This document shows positions 24,001 to 34,030 of a DNA stretch of 64,000 nt, piece after piece. The DNA lies in contig JAJEKV010000052.1 of NCBI GenBank assembly GCA_021234155.1, positions 495,933-559,932 on the forward strand, read 5' to 3'. The notes beneath the pieces were generated by a model. It made no database searches. It was not told the origin of the DNA and worked only from the letters and a program-made list of their open reading frames with translations. Every line of letters starts with the position of its first letter. Position 1 is the first letter of the stretch. The translations under genes and the position numbers were made by a program. This stretch comes from Isoetes taiwanensis. Lineage: Eukaryota; Streptophyta; Lycopodiopsida; Isoetales; Isoetaceae.

Positions 24001-24435
24001 CACAACAAGAGAATGGTCATTTAGCGGCGTGGGTTTTATGACGTCCCCGAATTACCTCCTTCATCTAGACTCTTGAAAAACCTAACTGGAAAAAATGGTT
24101 TTTTGGGGCTTTGAGAGCTTGCAAAATTTGGAAAAACATTATCTGGAATATATCGGCAAACCAAAGAAGCACATATGGATACGTCAATACGGGGGAAGAA
24201 GGTTATGATCTAAAATCTCATCTTTGGGTATCACGGTAATTCTAATGGCATTATGGAAGTTGAAAAGATCAACATCAAGGTTGGAATCGGCCGGCAATGC
24301 TTGAACTTGCAACTTTACACCAAATGTGCGGATGATTTTGTGATATATGATGGTGGAGGAATTTGCGTTTCAATTGCATAAGTTCCATATGAAGGCGACC
24401 CCATTGATGAGGATTTTTGAAAAGCGAGATACTAT

Positions 24436-24995
24436 GTGGCTACACACATTGATGGCCTTGTTTGGGAGATCCATACATGGAAAGTGGAATTGGAACATAT
24501 TCCTTGCTTTTTAGTGAAGGGCCCTTCACCAAATCCCACGATCATTTCTTTCCCTACTTATCTGATTCACATGTTTGATAAAATCCTTACTCCCGGTGAT
24601 GTTGGAAGATTGAGCAGGGCTCGTCATTCCAAAAATCAGCTTGAAGCACATTTGCCTTCTGCGATGGAATGTGGAGAAAAAAAAAAAGGTAAAAGATGCT
24701 TACGTTTTATAGATGAAAATCAATGCATGTGGAAATTTAGATCTTTTTGTTATTGGGATAGTTAAGCGAAAGTTATGTCTTCACAAAAGGCTGGAGCAGG
24801 TTTGTCAAGGCAAAAGAATTTCTTGGTGAATGATGTGGTTTAAGTTTGAGAGAGATATCAAGGTAAAAATTTTTACATCAGGGTTGAAGAAGGGATCCTT
24901 CTGGGTCTTTGGAAATTCTGATGTTGATGGGGGGATGCAGACCCTTTGCGAGAAAGTTTTTAATTTGTTTGGAGTCGATATTTGGTATTGAACCT
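24436..24995 (+). pseudogene. RAV-like B3 DNA-binding domain fragment
   Basis: The plus strand encodes a B3 domain over three frames. The block FDKILTPGDVGRLSRARHSKNQ (FDKILTPGDVGRL, 24570-24608, then SRARHSK) is the usual B3 entry motif, and WKFRSFCYWDS (about 24730-24764) is its core strand. After a one-base shift come ESYVFTKGWSRFVKAKEF (24770-24820) and, after another shift, FKFERDIKV (about 24845). The end reads KVFNLFGVDIWY (24954-24989), a slightly changed version of the (R/K)LFGV repression motif known from RAV/NGA-type plant B3 regulators. B3 domains bind DNA in plant nuclei. At least two frameshifts and internal stops make it a pseudogene. No AP2 domain is visible upstream, so it is a NGA-like form or a 5'-truncated RAV. 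Confidence 0.8.
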
Positions 24996-24999
24996 ACTT

Positions 25000-25640
25000 A
25001 AATTCTATCTTTTGATATAACTAATATGGTAGTTTTTGAGCTCGAGATTAGCTCTGGTTGATCGAATTTTTGAGCTCGAAATTTAGCTTTCGGTTGATCG
25101 AATTTTTGAGAGGCAGCGTTATGTATATAAGCATGATGTAGAATACAAAAAACTGGATATATGATATGATATATCTTTTTCCATAGCAAGTTTCATTTTC
25201 TGGTGACGAGTTCTGTTTTAAGATATATATGTGTATTTGAGAAGTTAAAAGATCAAATTTTGTGTTCCATCAGAAATGTTGTTAGTTTCGGGGGTAATGA
25301 ATATAAAGTTTCCATGAGGTTTCCCTATCTGACCATATTTTTTGCATATCATTTCTGTACTCTAAAAAGCTTCCGCGGATTTTTATGGTAGACTTGTTTT
25401 GTGGCCTGAATTTGGCTTTTTTTTGAAAAGCTGCTTGGCTTTTGGTTAATGCAATTTGCTCTGTGATGCAGCTAATCAAGCTATGTTCAAGTGTTTTTAG
25501 GTATGCAGATTTTAGGTTGTTACACAAAACTTGCTCAGATTTTAGGTTGCTCAGAACAGCATAGGTATGCATAAATTTCATAACCGATGAGAACCTACGT
25601 GGTTTTGAGTGAGTAGAAATGCTCATAAAGCATATCTTCA
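25000..25640. other. No recognisable gene
   Basis: AT-rich sequence with a two-copy short repeat (ATCGAATTTTTGAG near 25058 and 25098) and no recognised coding sequence. Confidence 0.4.
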
Positions 25641-26060
25641 CCTGGCATCGTCACGACAAATGTCACGACAAATGTCAGACCTATCACGACAAATGTCACG
25701 CGATGTCGCATGCGACGTATAGTGACTTGGCCCATCTGTCACGCCAGGTGGACTTGGGCGCCAGGTGGACGACAGGTGTCACGCCAGGTGGTTGTTTGCG
25801 ACGTGACGTCGCATGCGGCGTCCGCGTGACATTACGAGCGTGTGACCGCGTCGATGCGTATTTGCCCGTGTCTTTGCCGGTCGCATGTGACGGAATTTGA
25901 CCGTTGACCATAATCGTCGCGATGCGGCGTGGCGTCTGAAACGTATGACACGTTGATGCGTATTTGCCACATGTCTTTGCCAAATTAAGTAGGTGACACA
26001 GCGGTGACCATTGACAATACAATTCGCATGCGGCGTCCGCGTTTATCGGCGTTAAAGATT
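25640..26060. repeat. Second copy of the GCGTC/GTCGCATGCGAC repeat family
   Basis: Contains TCACGACAAATGTC three times in tandem, then GTCGCATGCGACGT, ACTTGGCCCAT, GTGGACTTGGGCGCC, GGTGTCACGCC, GACGTCGCATGCGGCGTCCGCG. The order follows the block at 22.43-23.1 kb. Self-complementary GTCGCATGCGAC cores make it palindrome-rich. Confidence 0.7.
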
Positions 26061-26397
26061 TCTATATAAGCAACTCTTTCTCGGCCTTCATTGTTATTTT
26101 CTTTGGCTCCTTTTTTCGGCCTAAGCGCCTTTGGTGTTCTTCTTTTTAACCATATCTTATACTTGTTTTTGCCCTATATGGATCGCCATGGTCGTCCGGC
26201 ATGATCGGCGCCTGGAGATGGCGGGGAGGCAGTTGATCTTTGTCTTACCACCGGGGAAATTTGGATATCTTGAACCGTCCACATGTAAGTGACTGATTCT
26301 TGTATTTAGTAGCGAGACATATATAAACTAGGAGAGGGCGTGTCTTTGCGAGTAGTAAAAAAAAAAACAGGTGTTTTTGGTCAAGGACCATGATGCG

Positions 26398-26660
26398 CCT
26401 CCACCTTGAGTGGAGAGGACCCGGTGTCGGGGCCCAAACTCACCTTCATACCTTCTTGAGTACAATGTAGATTACAAAATTGAGGTGTCGCATAGTCAAG
26501 GTCATATGTGGAAAAAGCTTCACCTTGAGTGGAGGGGACTCTATGTATCGGGGCTAGCGCGTCTCCAAAAGATCTTTATTGCAATTGAAACTTATATAAG
26601 GGTCGTACTCGGGAAAGGGCATGGTCGGCTTCACCTTGAGTGGAGAGGACTACGTGTCTG
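26398..26660. repeat. Three-copy repeat with CACCTTGAGTGGAG, spacing about 115 bp
   Basis: CACCTTGAGTGGAGAGGAC or close variants occurs near 26403, 26521 and 26633, each followed by a (G)TGTC(G/T)GGGCCC-like end. A related copy (CACCTAGAGTGGGGAGGAC) occurs near 39316, again about 1.2 kb after an ACGTCGCATGCGACGT block, so the two regions may be ends of the same element family. A short telomere-like GATTTAGGGTTTAGGG follows at about 26683. Confidence 0.55.
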
Positions 26661-26699
26661 GGCCCAATTCCGTCCATTTAGGATTTAGGGTTTAGGGTT

Positions 26700-27555
26700 T
26701 ATACTACCATATTGTATCTATCACACCGTTCAAACTATTGTGCAGTATATAGTACTTACCTTTTGTAATTGGCGGAGGGACAAAATAGTTTGCGATTGTA
26801 AAAAGATGTATGGGGCTGAAGAGCGACTTAGAGCGGTTGTTGAATACCATCGATAAGATTTGGTACATTTGAACAACCCACCAGATCCGATGCTGCGTCA
26901 TGGATATCGGTTGGTATACAATTATTATTATTATTTTTTTTTTTTTAGAGTATCTCTCGGTTCAAGTATATATTCAAGATGTTTATGATATCTAAATATG
27001 TAGGTAGATGATCTTGATGTCTCCTCAAACTAGATGTGGATTTTGGTTTAATGTTGTCCATAGAGGCATATGAAACCGAAGCGATAACCGATTCATCAAT
27101 AATGTGGATGGGTGCGCTCAGGCGAGTGTTCCCACATATTGAAAGAACACGAAGGGCTACAATCATGAGAACATTGCATGTGTCGCACATTTCCCAAACG
27201 CTTGGCCTCACTTTGCCGTGTGAAATTCTGAAAAATTGCAAAGATTAGTCCCGCCCTTTGTTAGGCACCGAAGACATTTGGCTTGTGGCGATGGACTTAC
27301 CTATCCCTATGGATCAAGTATTTGCTTATTGGGGAAGAAGATACATCATTATCTTGAACGCATTTGTCGTCAATTTGGATTGGCCTTATCTCCGGCGCAG
27401 CGTATAGAAGTGGAGCGAAACCCACATTCCATTAATGCCATATCACGGGTCCAGGAAATGCGATTGGAAAACTTGGCAAACTTTGACTAAATATGCTTGG
27501 CGTATGAGGATTTATGGAATGAATTCCAATCTTTGCGTCGATAGCTTTGGGGGCA
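26700..27555 (+). other. Gene-like open stretches upstream of the SET fragment, unrecognised
   Basis: Plus-strand frames at about 27036-27248 and 27236-27490 are open for 70-84 codons and adjoin the SET fragment. They may be its N-terminal part, but I recognise no pre-SET or other motif. A T10-12 run occurs near 26935. Confidence 0.25.
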
Positions 27556-27559
27556 TGTG

Positions 27560-27815
27560 ATGAGGAGTTGAAGTTTATTGATGGTCGGCCCGGGGGTTCA
27601 TGGCAATATTGCGGGGTTCATCAACGATTCTATTGACAACCGTGGCGATGCAATTGTGAATTTTAGAGTGTCAAGGAGGGAGGAAGATTTTTTACAAGAT
27701 ATGTAAAAGGCGGATATATCATGATGTGTGCTATTAAAAGCATAAACATTGGAGATGAGTTATTCATCAACTATCGCTATGATAGACCTCTCCCATTTGA
27801 GATGGAACAATAGTA
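27560..27815 (+). pseudogene. SET-domain C-terminal fragment
   Basis: Plus-strand pieces in adjacent frames read GSWQ, FINDSIDNRGDAIVNFRV (27618-27670), GGRFFTRYVKGGYIMM (about 27683-27728) and SINIGDELFINYRYDRPLP (27740-27796). The last is the characteristic end of a SET methyltransferase domain (GDEL.(I/F)(D/N)Y). SET enzymes methylate lysines on histones and other proteins using S-adenosylmethionine. The core NHS/C motif is represented only by FINDS. Frameshifts occur near 27590 and 27672. A stop follows soon after LPFEMEQ. It sits about 0.5 kb upstream of CACTA transposase sequence, so it may be carried by a transposon. Confidence 0.55.
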
Positions 27816-28299
27816 TTGTTGTACTAAAAAAGGAATAAAGAGGATTTTTTTACTATGTTTTTGTCATTCGTGAGTCTATGCAAATGGTTGTATGTATTTT
27901 ATACTTATTACATTATTTGACATGATGGTTATCGTTACTCTGTTTAATGAACTCATTGAGGCCGGTCTCCATCCCGATCCATTAGTTCTAAGTTTCGAGG
28001 CAAAGGGAAACCCTATAAATTCGTGAATTTCATGCGAGGCGCACCAATATGAAGATATTGCATCACGATCAATATGAAGAGGATGAAACTATTAGCGAAC
28101 CGAGCGAAGTCTTTAAGTGACGAGCCGATGCTTTCGATATGTTGCCGCAGCTCTTCAAGAATTACGATATTGATTTAGATGATGTCGAGGATGGTGGTGG
28201 AGATAGAAGATGTGGGATACCCTTGAGGATTGGTGCGTCTTGGCGATGACCCTATTGTTATCAAAGCGGCCGCGATTATTTCCTGCGTCTCGAACCTCT
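27816..28299 (+). other. Spacer and possible 5' part of the CACTA gene
   Basis: After a T-rich run a broken plus-strand frame (about 28050-28240) reads an acidic stretch with SEPSEVFK, DAFDMLPQLFKNYD and DIDLDDVEDGG. This is compatible with the region preceding the TNP2 core but not diagnostic. Confidence 0.3.
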
Positions 28300-28720
28300 C
28301 GTTTGTCGGCGTGCACCGCTAATTCTCAATCTCCAAACCAAGTTCAAGTGGAGGAATGCAAGTGTCTACTGCTCTATTGGTGACATACTTATCAAGTCTT
28401 TCTATCTTACCACCATCTCCATCTTTTATCTTACCACTCTTAGATCGCATGAGGTTATTGCGAGAAGATCCTTCGAGAGAAGAACAATATGCCTACCAAA
28501 TGAGGATCTCAAGTTAAGAAAATGATTCAAGCGACCGGCCTTGGTTATAAAGTCATACATGCATGTCCAAATGATTGTATGATCTTCTATCCCCCCTAGC
28601 AGAGCATGAAATCCACTCATTGTCTCCATTATGTAATGAGCAGAGATACGAGGAATGACCTAAAGGGAAAAAGCGGTACCTCGAAGGTTATTCGACACTT
28701 TCCAATAATCCCAAAGGTAT
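28300..28720 (+). pseudogene. CACTA (En/Spm) TNP2-type transposase fragment
   Basis: The plus strand reads LILNLQTKFKW, then, with a frame change, KMIQATGLGYKVIHACPNDC (in overlapping parts KMIQATGLGYK and YKVIHACPNDCMIFY, about 28520-28590), LAEHEIHS and KGKSGTSKVIRHFPIIPK (28660-28712). The HACPNDC block, a following Cys-containing segment with QRY, and the (K)V.R.FP.IP block are the hallmark N-terminal part of TNP2/Transposase_21 of plant CACTA elements. One stop splits CMIFYPP from the rest and one frameshift lies near 28645. The catalytic centre is absent; the sequence ends before or at the GC-rich repeats that begin at 28.9 kb. Confidence 0.75.
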
Positions 28721-28899
28721 ATGCATCACCACTTCTTACAAATAGTTGTAAATTCACTTATTTTCGGTGCACTTATATGTTGCATATAATTTATTCTATA
28801 GGTTAAAGTTGATGTTAAATTTTGCAAGACATTGGCTAGCCTAATGGACTTCCATTGGCCACATGCATCTAGTGATGATGTGATCCCGAGTCCGCGGCA

Positions 28900-29345
28900 G
28901 TCGCAACTTGGAAGCAATGTCGGCGTTAAAGTCCATTGGCGAGCCAAATCGCGGTCCGGAGAGGGGAGGTAGCGTCGGGTCCCGAGGGCCTTGGGAGAGA
29001 AATTCAGGGCAAGCGACTTAGGGGGGATTTTTAGGGTCCCGGGTGCTCGGGCGTCCAACCCCCACTCCACTTCAAGTCCGCGGCGCAAGATCCGGCCGAA
29101 TCGACAAAGAGGGCCTCCAAAAGCGTAAACCTACGTGGGTTGCCGGGTTCTAGAAGGGTTTTGCGTTTTGGGGGCCGAGACTTGGTCTGTGCACTGGGAC
29201 GGCCGAAGCCGTAGAATTGCGGAGCAAGAGGGAATCCCGGGCCGGAGTTTGGGCACATCCCTCCTCCGATGTGGCAAGTAGAAGTGGGTTTTTAAAGGGC
29301 AAGACATTCATAAATTATGAATTAATACATTGTCTGAAAATAAAT
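28900..29345. repeat. High-GC repeat family, copy 1
   Basis: Landmarks in order: AATGTCGGCGTTAA, GTCCATTGGCGAG, GGTCCGGAGAGGGGAGG, GGGATTTTTAGGGTCC, CCCCACTCCAC, TCAAGTCCGCGGCG, ACAAAGAGGGCCTCCAAAAGCG, GGTTCTAGAAGGG, GATGTGGCAAGTAGAAG and ACATTCATAAATTATGAATTAATACATTGT. The 3' part becomes AT-rich. The same order occurs in the other copies at 30.0-31.8 kb. Confidence 0.75.
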
Positions 29346-29399
29346 TCTGATTTTTGCAAATTTGGATTCCTAATTCATCTCCAAGACACTACAATTTTT

Positions 29400-29735
29400 A
29401 AATTTTAGGAGAATGTCTAGGTCAAAGGGTTAGCATTAGGATGGTCGGGGCAGCGGATTGGCAACCAGCCGTGGCACCCTTCCCCAAGTCAAGCGAGCCC
29501 GGGACCTTGCGGGGATCCCTCACAAGAAGGAGGGAGGACCCCAAGGTTCCCGAGGCGACCCTTCTGGCGGCTCCCTCGGGGGCTGCAGCTAATGACCACC
29601 CTCCGGGCCCGATTCCCCTATTACGTAGTTGGATCCTCCGTTTCGAGAGGCCCCTCTTGGGAAGGCCCAAAAGATTCGGTCGGTCGGGAGAACTTGTCAA
29701 ACCGCCAGGCGTCCCGAGGTCGGCCTTGTAGAAAC
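29400..29735. repeat. High-GC repeat family, second module (uninterrupted copy)
   Basis: Starts with AGGTCAAAGGGTTAG and contains GCACCCTTCCCCAAGTCAA, GGGGGCTGCAGCTAATGACC, CGATTCCCCTAT and CGGTCGGGAGAACTTGTCAAAC. The same module appears at 32.37-33.79 kb but is split there by a LINE, which makes this the reference for the empty site. Confidence 0.75.
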
Positions 29736-29969
29736 CCATGCATGTTTTGTCGTTCGGGCCGGGAGGCTCGGGAATGGCAAATCGACCACTGCCAAATCGT
29801 CAGGAATGGCCGAAATTACCCTAGGGAGCAAGTTACAAGGTCGGTTTTGCAAAGAAAGAAACACTCACGCCCTCCACGGCAATTATCCCGCATCCACATC
29901 CTAGGCCAATTGACTACGAGTGTGATGGAAGTGAGCTACTTTGGCTTCTTGGAGGTCGGGTGGTCTTGG

Positions 29970-30490
29970 CCACTTGGTCCCCGGGGCAATGTCGGCGTTA
30001 AGAGTCCATTGGCGAGAGCCAAATGTCGATTCCGGAGGGGAGGTCCGCCCGTCTCCCCTCAAGGGGCCTTGGGGAGAGGAAGTCCGGGCAAAGCGGCTTC
30101 CGAGGGGATTTTAGGATCCGTGCTCTGGCATCAACACCCCCCACTCCACGTCAAGTCCGCGGCACAAGGTCCGGCCGAGAATCGACAAGGAGGGGCCTCC
30201 AAAAGCGTAAACCACGTGGGTTGCGGGTTCTAGAAGGATTTGCGTTTTGGGGCGGGACTTGGTCTGTTGCACTGGGACCTGGCCAGAATGCTTGGAGAAT
30301 ACTGAACAAGGGGAAGGCCGGCTGAGGCGAGAGTTTGAGCCTGTCCTCCTCCCGATGTGGCAAGTAGAAGTCTGGGGGAAGCTTTTGCGATGGCAAGACA
30401 TTCATAAATTAAGCTTAATTAATGCATTGTATGAAAATAAATTCTGATTTTTTGCCACCGGGATTCCTAATTCATCTCGGCACCACGGAC
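29970..30490. repeat. High-GC repeat family, copy 2
   Basis: Same order of landmarks as copy 1 from AATGTCGGCGTTAAGAGTCC to GGCAAGTAGAAG, AAGACATTCATAAATTAAG and CATTGTATGAAAATAAATTC. Open frames of about 100-200 codons through it are low-stop artefacts of the GC content. Confidence 0.75.
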
Positions 30491-30639
30491 CTAATTTTGA
30501 AATTTTTAGGAGAAGGTCTAGGTCAAAGGGTTAGCTAAGGTCAAAGGAATGGAGTTTGTGGGATCGTTGTACTTGGGGTTGACCTTGGCTCCATTTGGGC
30601 GTTATACTTGGTCTAACATTGCATTGAGAATATAAGCAT

Positions 30640-30725
30640 CATAACTATTAGAATGAAGATAAATGATTCTGAGAAAAGCATCATAACTACTAGAATGAAG
30701 ATAAATGATTCTGAGAAAAGCAAAA
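30640..30725. repeat. 47-bp direct duplication
   Basis: AGCATCATAACTA(T/C)TAGAATGAAGATAAATGATTCTGAGAAA (given in parts: AGCATCATAACTA, AGAATGAAGATAAATG, ATTCTGAGAAA) occurs twice in tandem with a single difference. Confidence 0.85.
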
Positions 30726-30889
30726 GACTACTGCTTGGGTTGGAGGGGGGTAAATTTGATTGCTTGTGATGATGGTTGTGTTTTGAGTATCAAGGCATAT
30801 GGATAGAGAATGCCCTTGTTCAGCGGACCGCTCCCTAAAGCTATTTGACATGGATGGCATAATTAACTTGTAATGAACTCGAATTGAGG

Positions 30890-31830
30890 GGCAAAAGCTT
30901 AGGGGGGATTTTAGGGTCCCCGCTCACGGCGTCAACACCCTCACTCCACGTCAAGACCGCGGCCTTAAAGGTCCGGCCAAATCGACAAGGAGAGGGGGCC
31001 TCCCAAACGTAAACCACGTGTGTTGCGGGTTCTAGAAGGGTTTTCGTTTTGGGGCCGAGTTTTGGTCTTCGGCCACATAACTTGGTCCCTAGGGCAATGT
31101 CGGCGTTAAGTCCATTGGCGAGCCAAATCCGCGATTCGAGGAGGGAGGTGGCGCGTCCTGTCCCCTCGGCCTTAGGAGAGGAAATTGAACAAGCGGCTTA
31201 GGGGGATTTTAGGGTCCGTGCTCTAGCATCAACACCCCCACTCCACGTCAAGTCCGCGGCGCAAGATCCCGCCAAATCCCAAGGAGAGGGCCTCCTCAAA
31301 CGTAAACCACAGGAGTTGTCGTTCTAGAAGGGTTTGTATTTTGGGGCCGAGTTTTGGTCTTCTGGCCATAAAACTTGGTCCCTAGGGTAATGTCGACGTT
31401 CTGAGTCCATTGGCGAGAGCCAAATTGTGGTTCCGGAGAGGGGAGGTCATCCGTCCGTTCCCGGGGCCTTAGGGAGAGGAAATTCGGGGCAAAGCGGTTT
31501 CGGGGGATTTTAGGGTCCGTGCTCGGCGTCAACACCTCCACTTCCGCGTCAAGTCACGGCGCCAAGGTCCCGGCGAATCGACAAGGAGAGGGTCTCAAAA
31601 GCGTAAACCATGTGGGTTGCGGGTTTTAGAAGGGTTTGCGTTTTGGGGGCGAGACTTGGTCTTGCACTTGGGACCTGGCGAGAAGCTGCAGCGAGAATCT
31701 GAAGCAAGGGAAGCGGGGAGGAGGAGTTTGGGCCTGTCCTCCTCCCGATGTGGCAAGTAGAAGTCGAGGCTTTTCGATGGCAAGACATTCATAAATTCGC
31801 CAATTAATGCATTGTCACGAAAATAAATTC
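30890..31830. repeat. High-GC repeat family, copies 3-5 (two partial, one full)
   Basis: Partial copies at about 30895-31075 and 31080-31375 begin at the GGGGGATTTTAGGGTCC or AATGTCGGCGTTAAG landmarks and end at TTTTGGTCTTC; the last (31375-31830) runs to the ACATTCATAAATT tail. Further fragments occur at 31920-31985. The partial copies share a junction pointing to unequal exchange within a tandem array. Confidence 0.65.
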
Positions 31831-32569
31831 TGATTTTTTCTTGGCGTGACATCTCACAATAAAATCCTAAAGTACTAGGGCCTGGACTATGAAGTGGGTG
31901 TAAGTTTGTGAAGAATCGAGGAGGTCGGGTGGTCTTACGGCCACGGAACTTGGTCCCCGGGGCAATGTCGGCGTTCAAGGTCCATTGGCTTGTGATGATG
32001 GTTGTGTTTGATTATCAAAGGCGTATGGATAGAGAATGCCCCCGTTCAGCGGTTGCTCCCTAAAGCTATTTGACATGGATGGCATAACTAACTTGTAATG
32101 AACTGGTTTTGTTCCTCGAAACAATTGTACCTTGATGAAAGATTGCTTCATAGTTTCCAAGTGGAAATTTTTTTAATGTGTCCTTGCCAGTCTTGTTGCC
32201 CCTGGTCAAAGACTAAGCCTTTTTCGATGCACACTCTTTTAGTTATGCATTTTATTGCATTTATGGTTCATAAATTCGTAGTTAATGCATGGCATGGAAT
32301 TAAATTATGGTTTTGGTCAGCTGGCTTCGGGGTCATCACCGCATCTGGGAAAATTTCCAAAATTTTAGGATAAGGTCAGGACCCAAAGCGTTGGGGTTAG
32401 AAGCGGTCCGGGCGGCGGATTGTTGGGCAAGCATGGTGCACCCTTCCCCAAGTCAAACAAAGCGAGGACTTTGAGCGGCCACCTCGGTGGGGGAGAGTCC
32501 CGTCCCAGGAGATGGACCCCAAAAAAGTTCTCGGCGGCTGTCACAGCAGCCCCACAGGGGGGCTGTATG

Positions 32570-33630
32570 CTAATTTATTTATTTATTTATTTGTGTCTAG
32601 CTCTCTTAGGGTCTTGAGAGACCATGGAGCCTGTGGACTCTGTATTTACAATTTCAACAATAGAGAACGGTGTGCATCCACCGCTCTCATATAAGCACCT
32701 AATTTCATAGGTGGTAATGCTAGTAAGGAGTAAAAATCTGAAACTTGAATGCCAAATTGTTCTCTGATGTCCTTGTAAGATGCGCATTGTAGAAAAGTGT
32801 GATGCTGGCTCTTCAACCACGGTTCGATTCACATACTTTGCAGATCCGTTCTTCTCTTTGGAATTTTGAACCAACGACACATCTCAATGACCAATCGGTG
32901 GGAACCCAGTTCTATAGCGAACAATCGGTTGCTTATGCCATCTTGAGATATTTGAATTGAGATAACCTTGGCTCTTGTATTCAATCAAATGATTAACATT
33001 TGATCTGTAATAACGCATGCGTTTTCCTGGAGCAGCCCAAAGGCGATCTACTACAAGTGTCTCAAGTAATTCTCGTGTCTCAATCTTATCATTCGGCGGT
33101 TTGATTGAATATTCCCCATTTGTTTGCCCAATCTCTCGGATCTTTCATCCATCTGTTTGTTCGAGCATAGCGAGGGCTTGATGTGGAAGCCGGGGTATCG
33201 TCATTGCCTCACTCTGTTTGCAAAGTTTATGGCTTGAAATAAACCTCTGCTTCCATAGGAAACAAACCGGCTTGCCCAGCATTATAGCATATGGGATTTG
33301 GGTTTTAATCCCCAATTCCTCACCTTGAAATGTCTTTTGAATGGATTCAACCTTGCTGCCACAACCTAGAAGAAATGCTTGGCCCCAAATGGGTGAGCCA
33401 TAAAAAATAACATGATCTGAACTAGTGTTTTGAGCAGTTTTCTTGAGTCCCCGATCTGCGAGAGCTGATTTATGACAGTTTGAAAGCATACCATATAGTG
33501 CTGCCTTACTTCCTGCTACTCTTCGATTTATACAATCTTTCCATTTGTAGTTGGACGAGAAATCAATCCCCAAGTATTTGTAACAATCCACTGTTTCAAT
33601 TTCACATCCCTGATAAACACCCTCCCGAAG
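32570..33630 (-). mobile_element. 5'-truncated LINE, minus strand
   Basis: A minus-strand non-LTR retrotransposon fragment. Its 3' end is marked by an (AAAT)n run (plus-strand TTTATTTATTTATTTATTTG, 32572-32592), as expected for the tail of a LINE. Its coding part is reverse transcriptase C-terminus of the same family as the plus-strand LINE at 34-38 kb. Its 5' end is truncated at about 33.62 kb, where high-GC repeat sequence resumes. Target-site duplication could not be fixed by eye. Confidence 0.75.
33145..33600 (-). pseudogene. LINE reverse transcriptase C-terminal region
   Basis: The minus-strand frame reads CYKYLGIDFSSNYKWKDCI, RRVAGSKAALYGMLSNC, VIFYGSPIWG, ELGIKTQIPYAIMLGKPV and FISSHKLCK. 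It parallels block for block the plus-strand LINE at 36.98-37.40 kb (CFKYLGIDF, LYAMLSKC, LYGSPIWG, ELGIKHTIPYAI). This is the thumb/connection region after the polymerase active site; no catalytic YADD is present because the copy is truncated. The open frame of about 148 codons has survived well and then ends near QTDG. The element is nested in the high-GC repeat. Confidence 0.75.
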
Positions 33631-34030
33631 CTCAGTTCCCCTATCCGCCCGTTCCCCTATCGGCCCGTTCCCGAAACTTCGGTTCCCCTATCCGAGCGGG
33701 ACCAAAAAATCCAAGATCGGTCGGGAGAACTGTCAAACCCTTGGCGTCTGAGGCGACAGTCCCGGGAAGCGGCGATTCGACTTCGCTCATACAAATAATT
33801 GTTCTTTTCATGACGATATTTCGGAAAACCAACTTCACGTTCTGGTAGATATATTTAGGCCACTAAAATTTTCGCTGGTAGTAATAGAATCCAGAATGTG
33901 ATTGACTGCATGCATGCCTCAGGACTGTTCAAATAAGCCTAGGGACAAACTTTAACTAGACATTCATTCTAAGCACAAGGATTGGAAGTAGCAATTTTGG
34001 GCGCTAGTTGGGCGCGCGTTGCGTTTTCGT

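Larger units (their letters stand above)
22395..24052. repeat. Direct repeat of about 50 bp at 22395-22446 and 24000-24052
   Basis: Both copies read ACACAACAAGAGAATGG, then CATTTTAGCGGCGTGGG (second copy with one T fewer), then CTTCTGCGGCGTCC or TTTTATGACGTCC. The first leads into the GCGTC-rich block; the second leads towards the B3 fragment. The 1.6 kb between them could be an insertion that duplicated flanking DNA, or two members of one repeat family. Confidence 0.65.
32365..33790. repeat. High-GC second module, split by a LINE
   Basis: The left half (about 32365-32570) has GCACCCTTCCCCAAGTCAAAC and GGGGGGCTGTATGCTAAT. The right half (about 33630-33790) has TTCCCCTATC and CGGTCGGGAGAACTGTCAAAC. 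Together they match the uninterrupted copy at 29.40-29.735 kb, so the LINE at about 32.57-33.63 kb entered a pre-existing repeat. Confidence 0.75.

Noticed and set aside
26683-26702. Telomere-like TTTAGGG copies
   Set aside because: Only two to three units; common by chance and in plant promoters, so not an interstitial telomere.
29592-30233. 213-codon open frame in the high-GC repeat
   Set aside because: The same repeat copies elsewhere do not conserve this frame, and the peptide has no recognisable motif.
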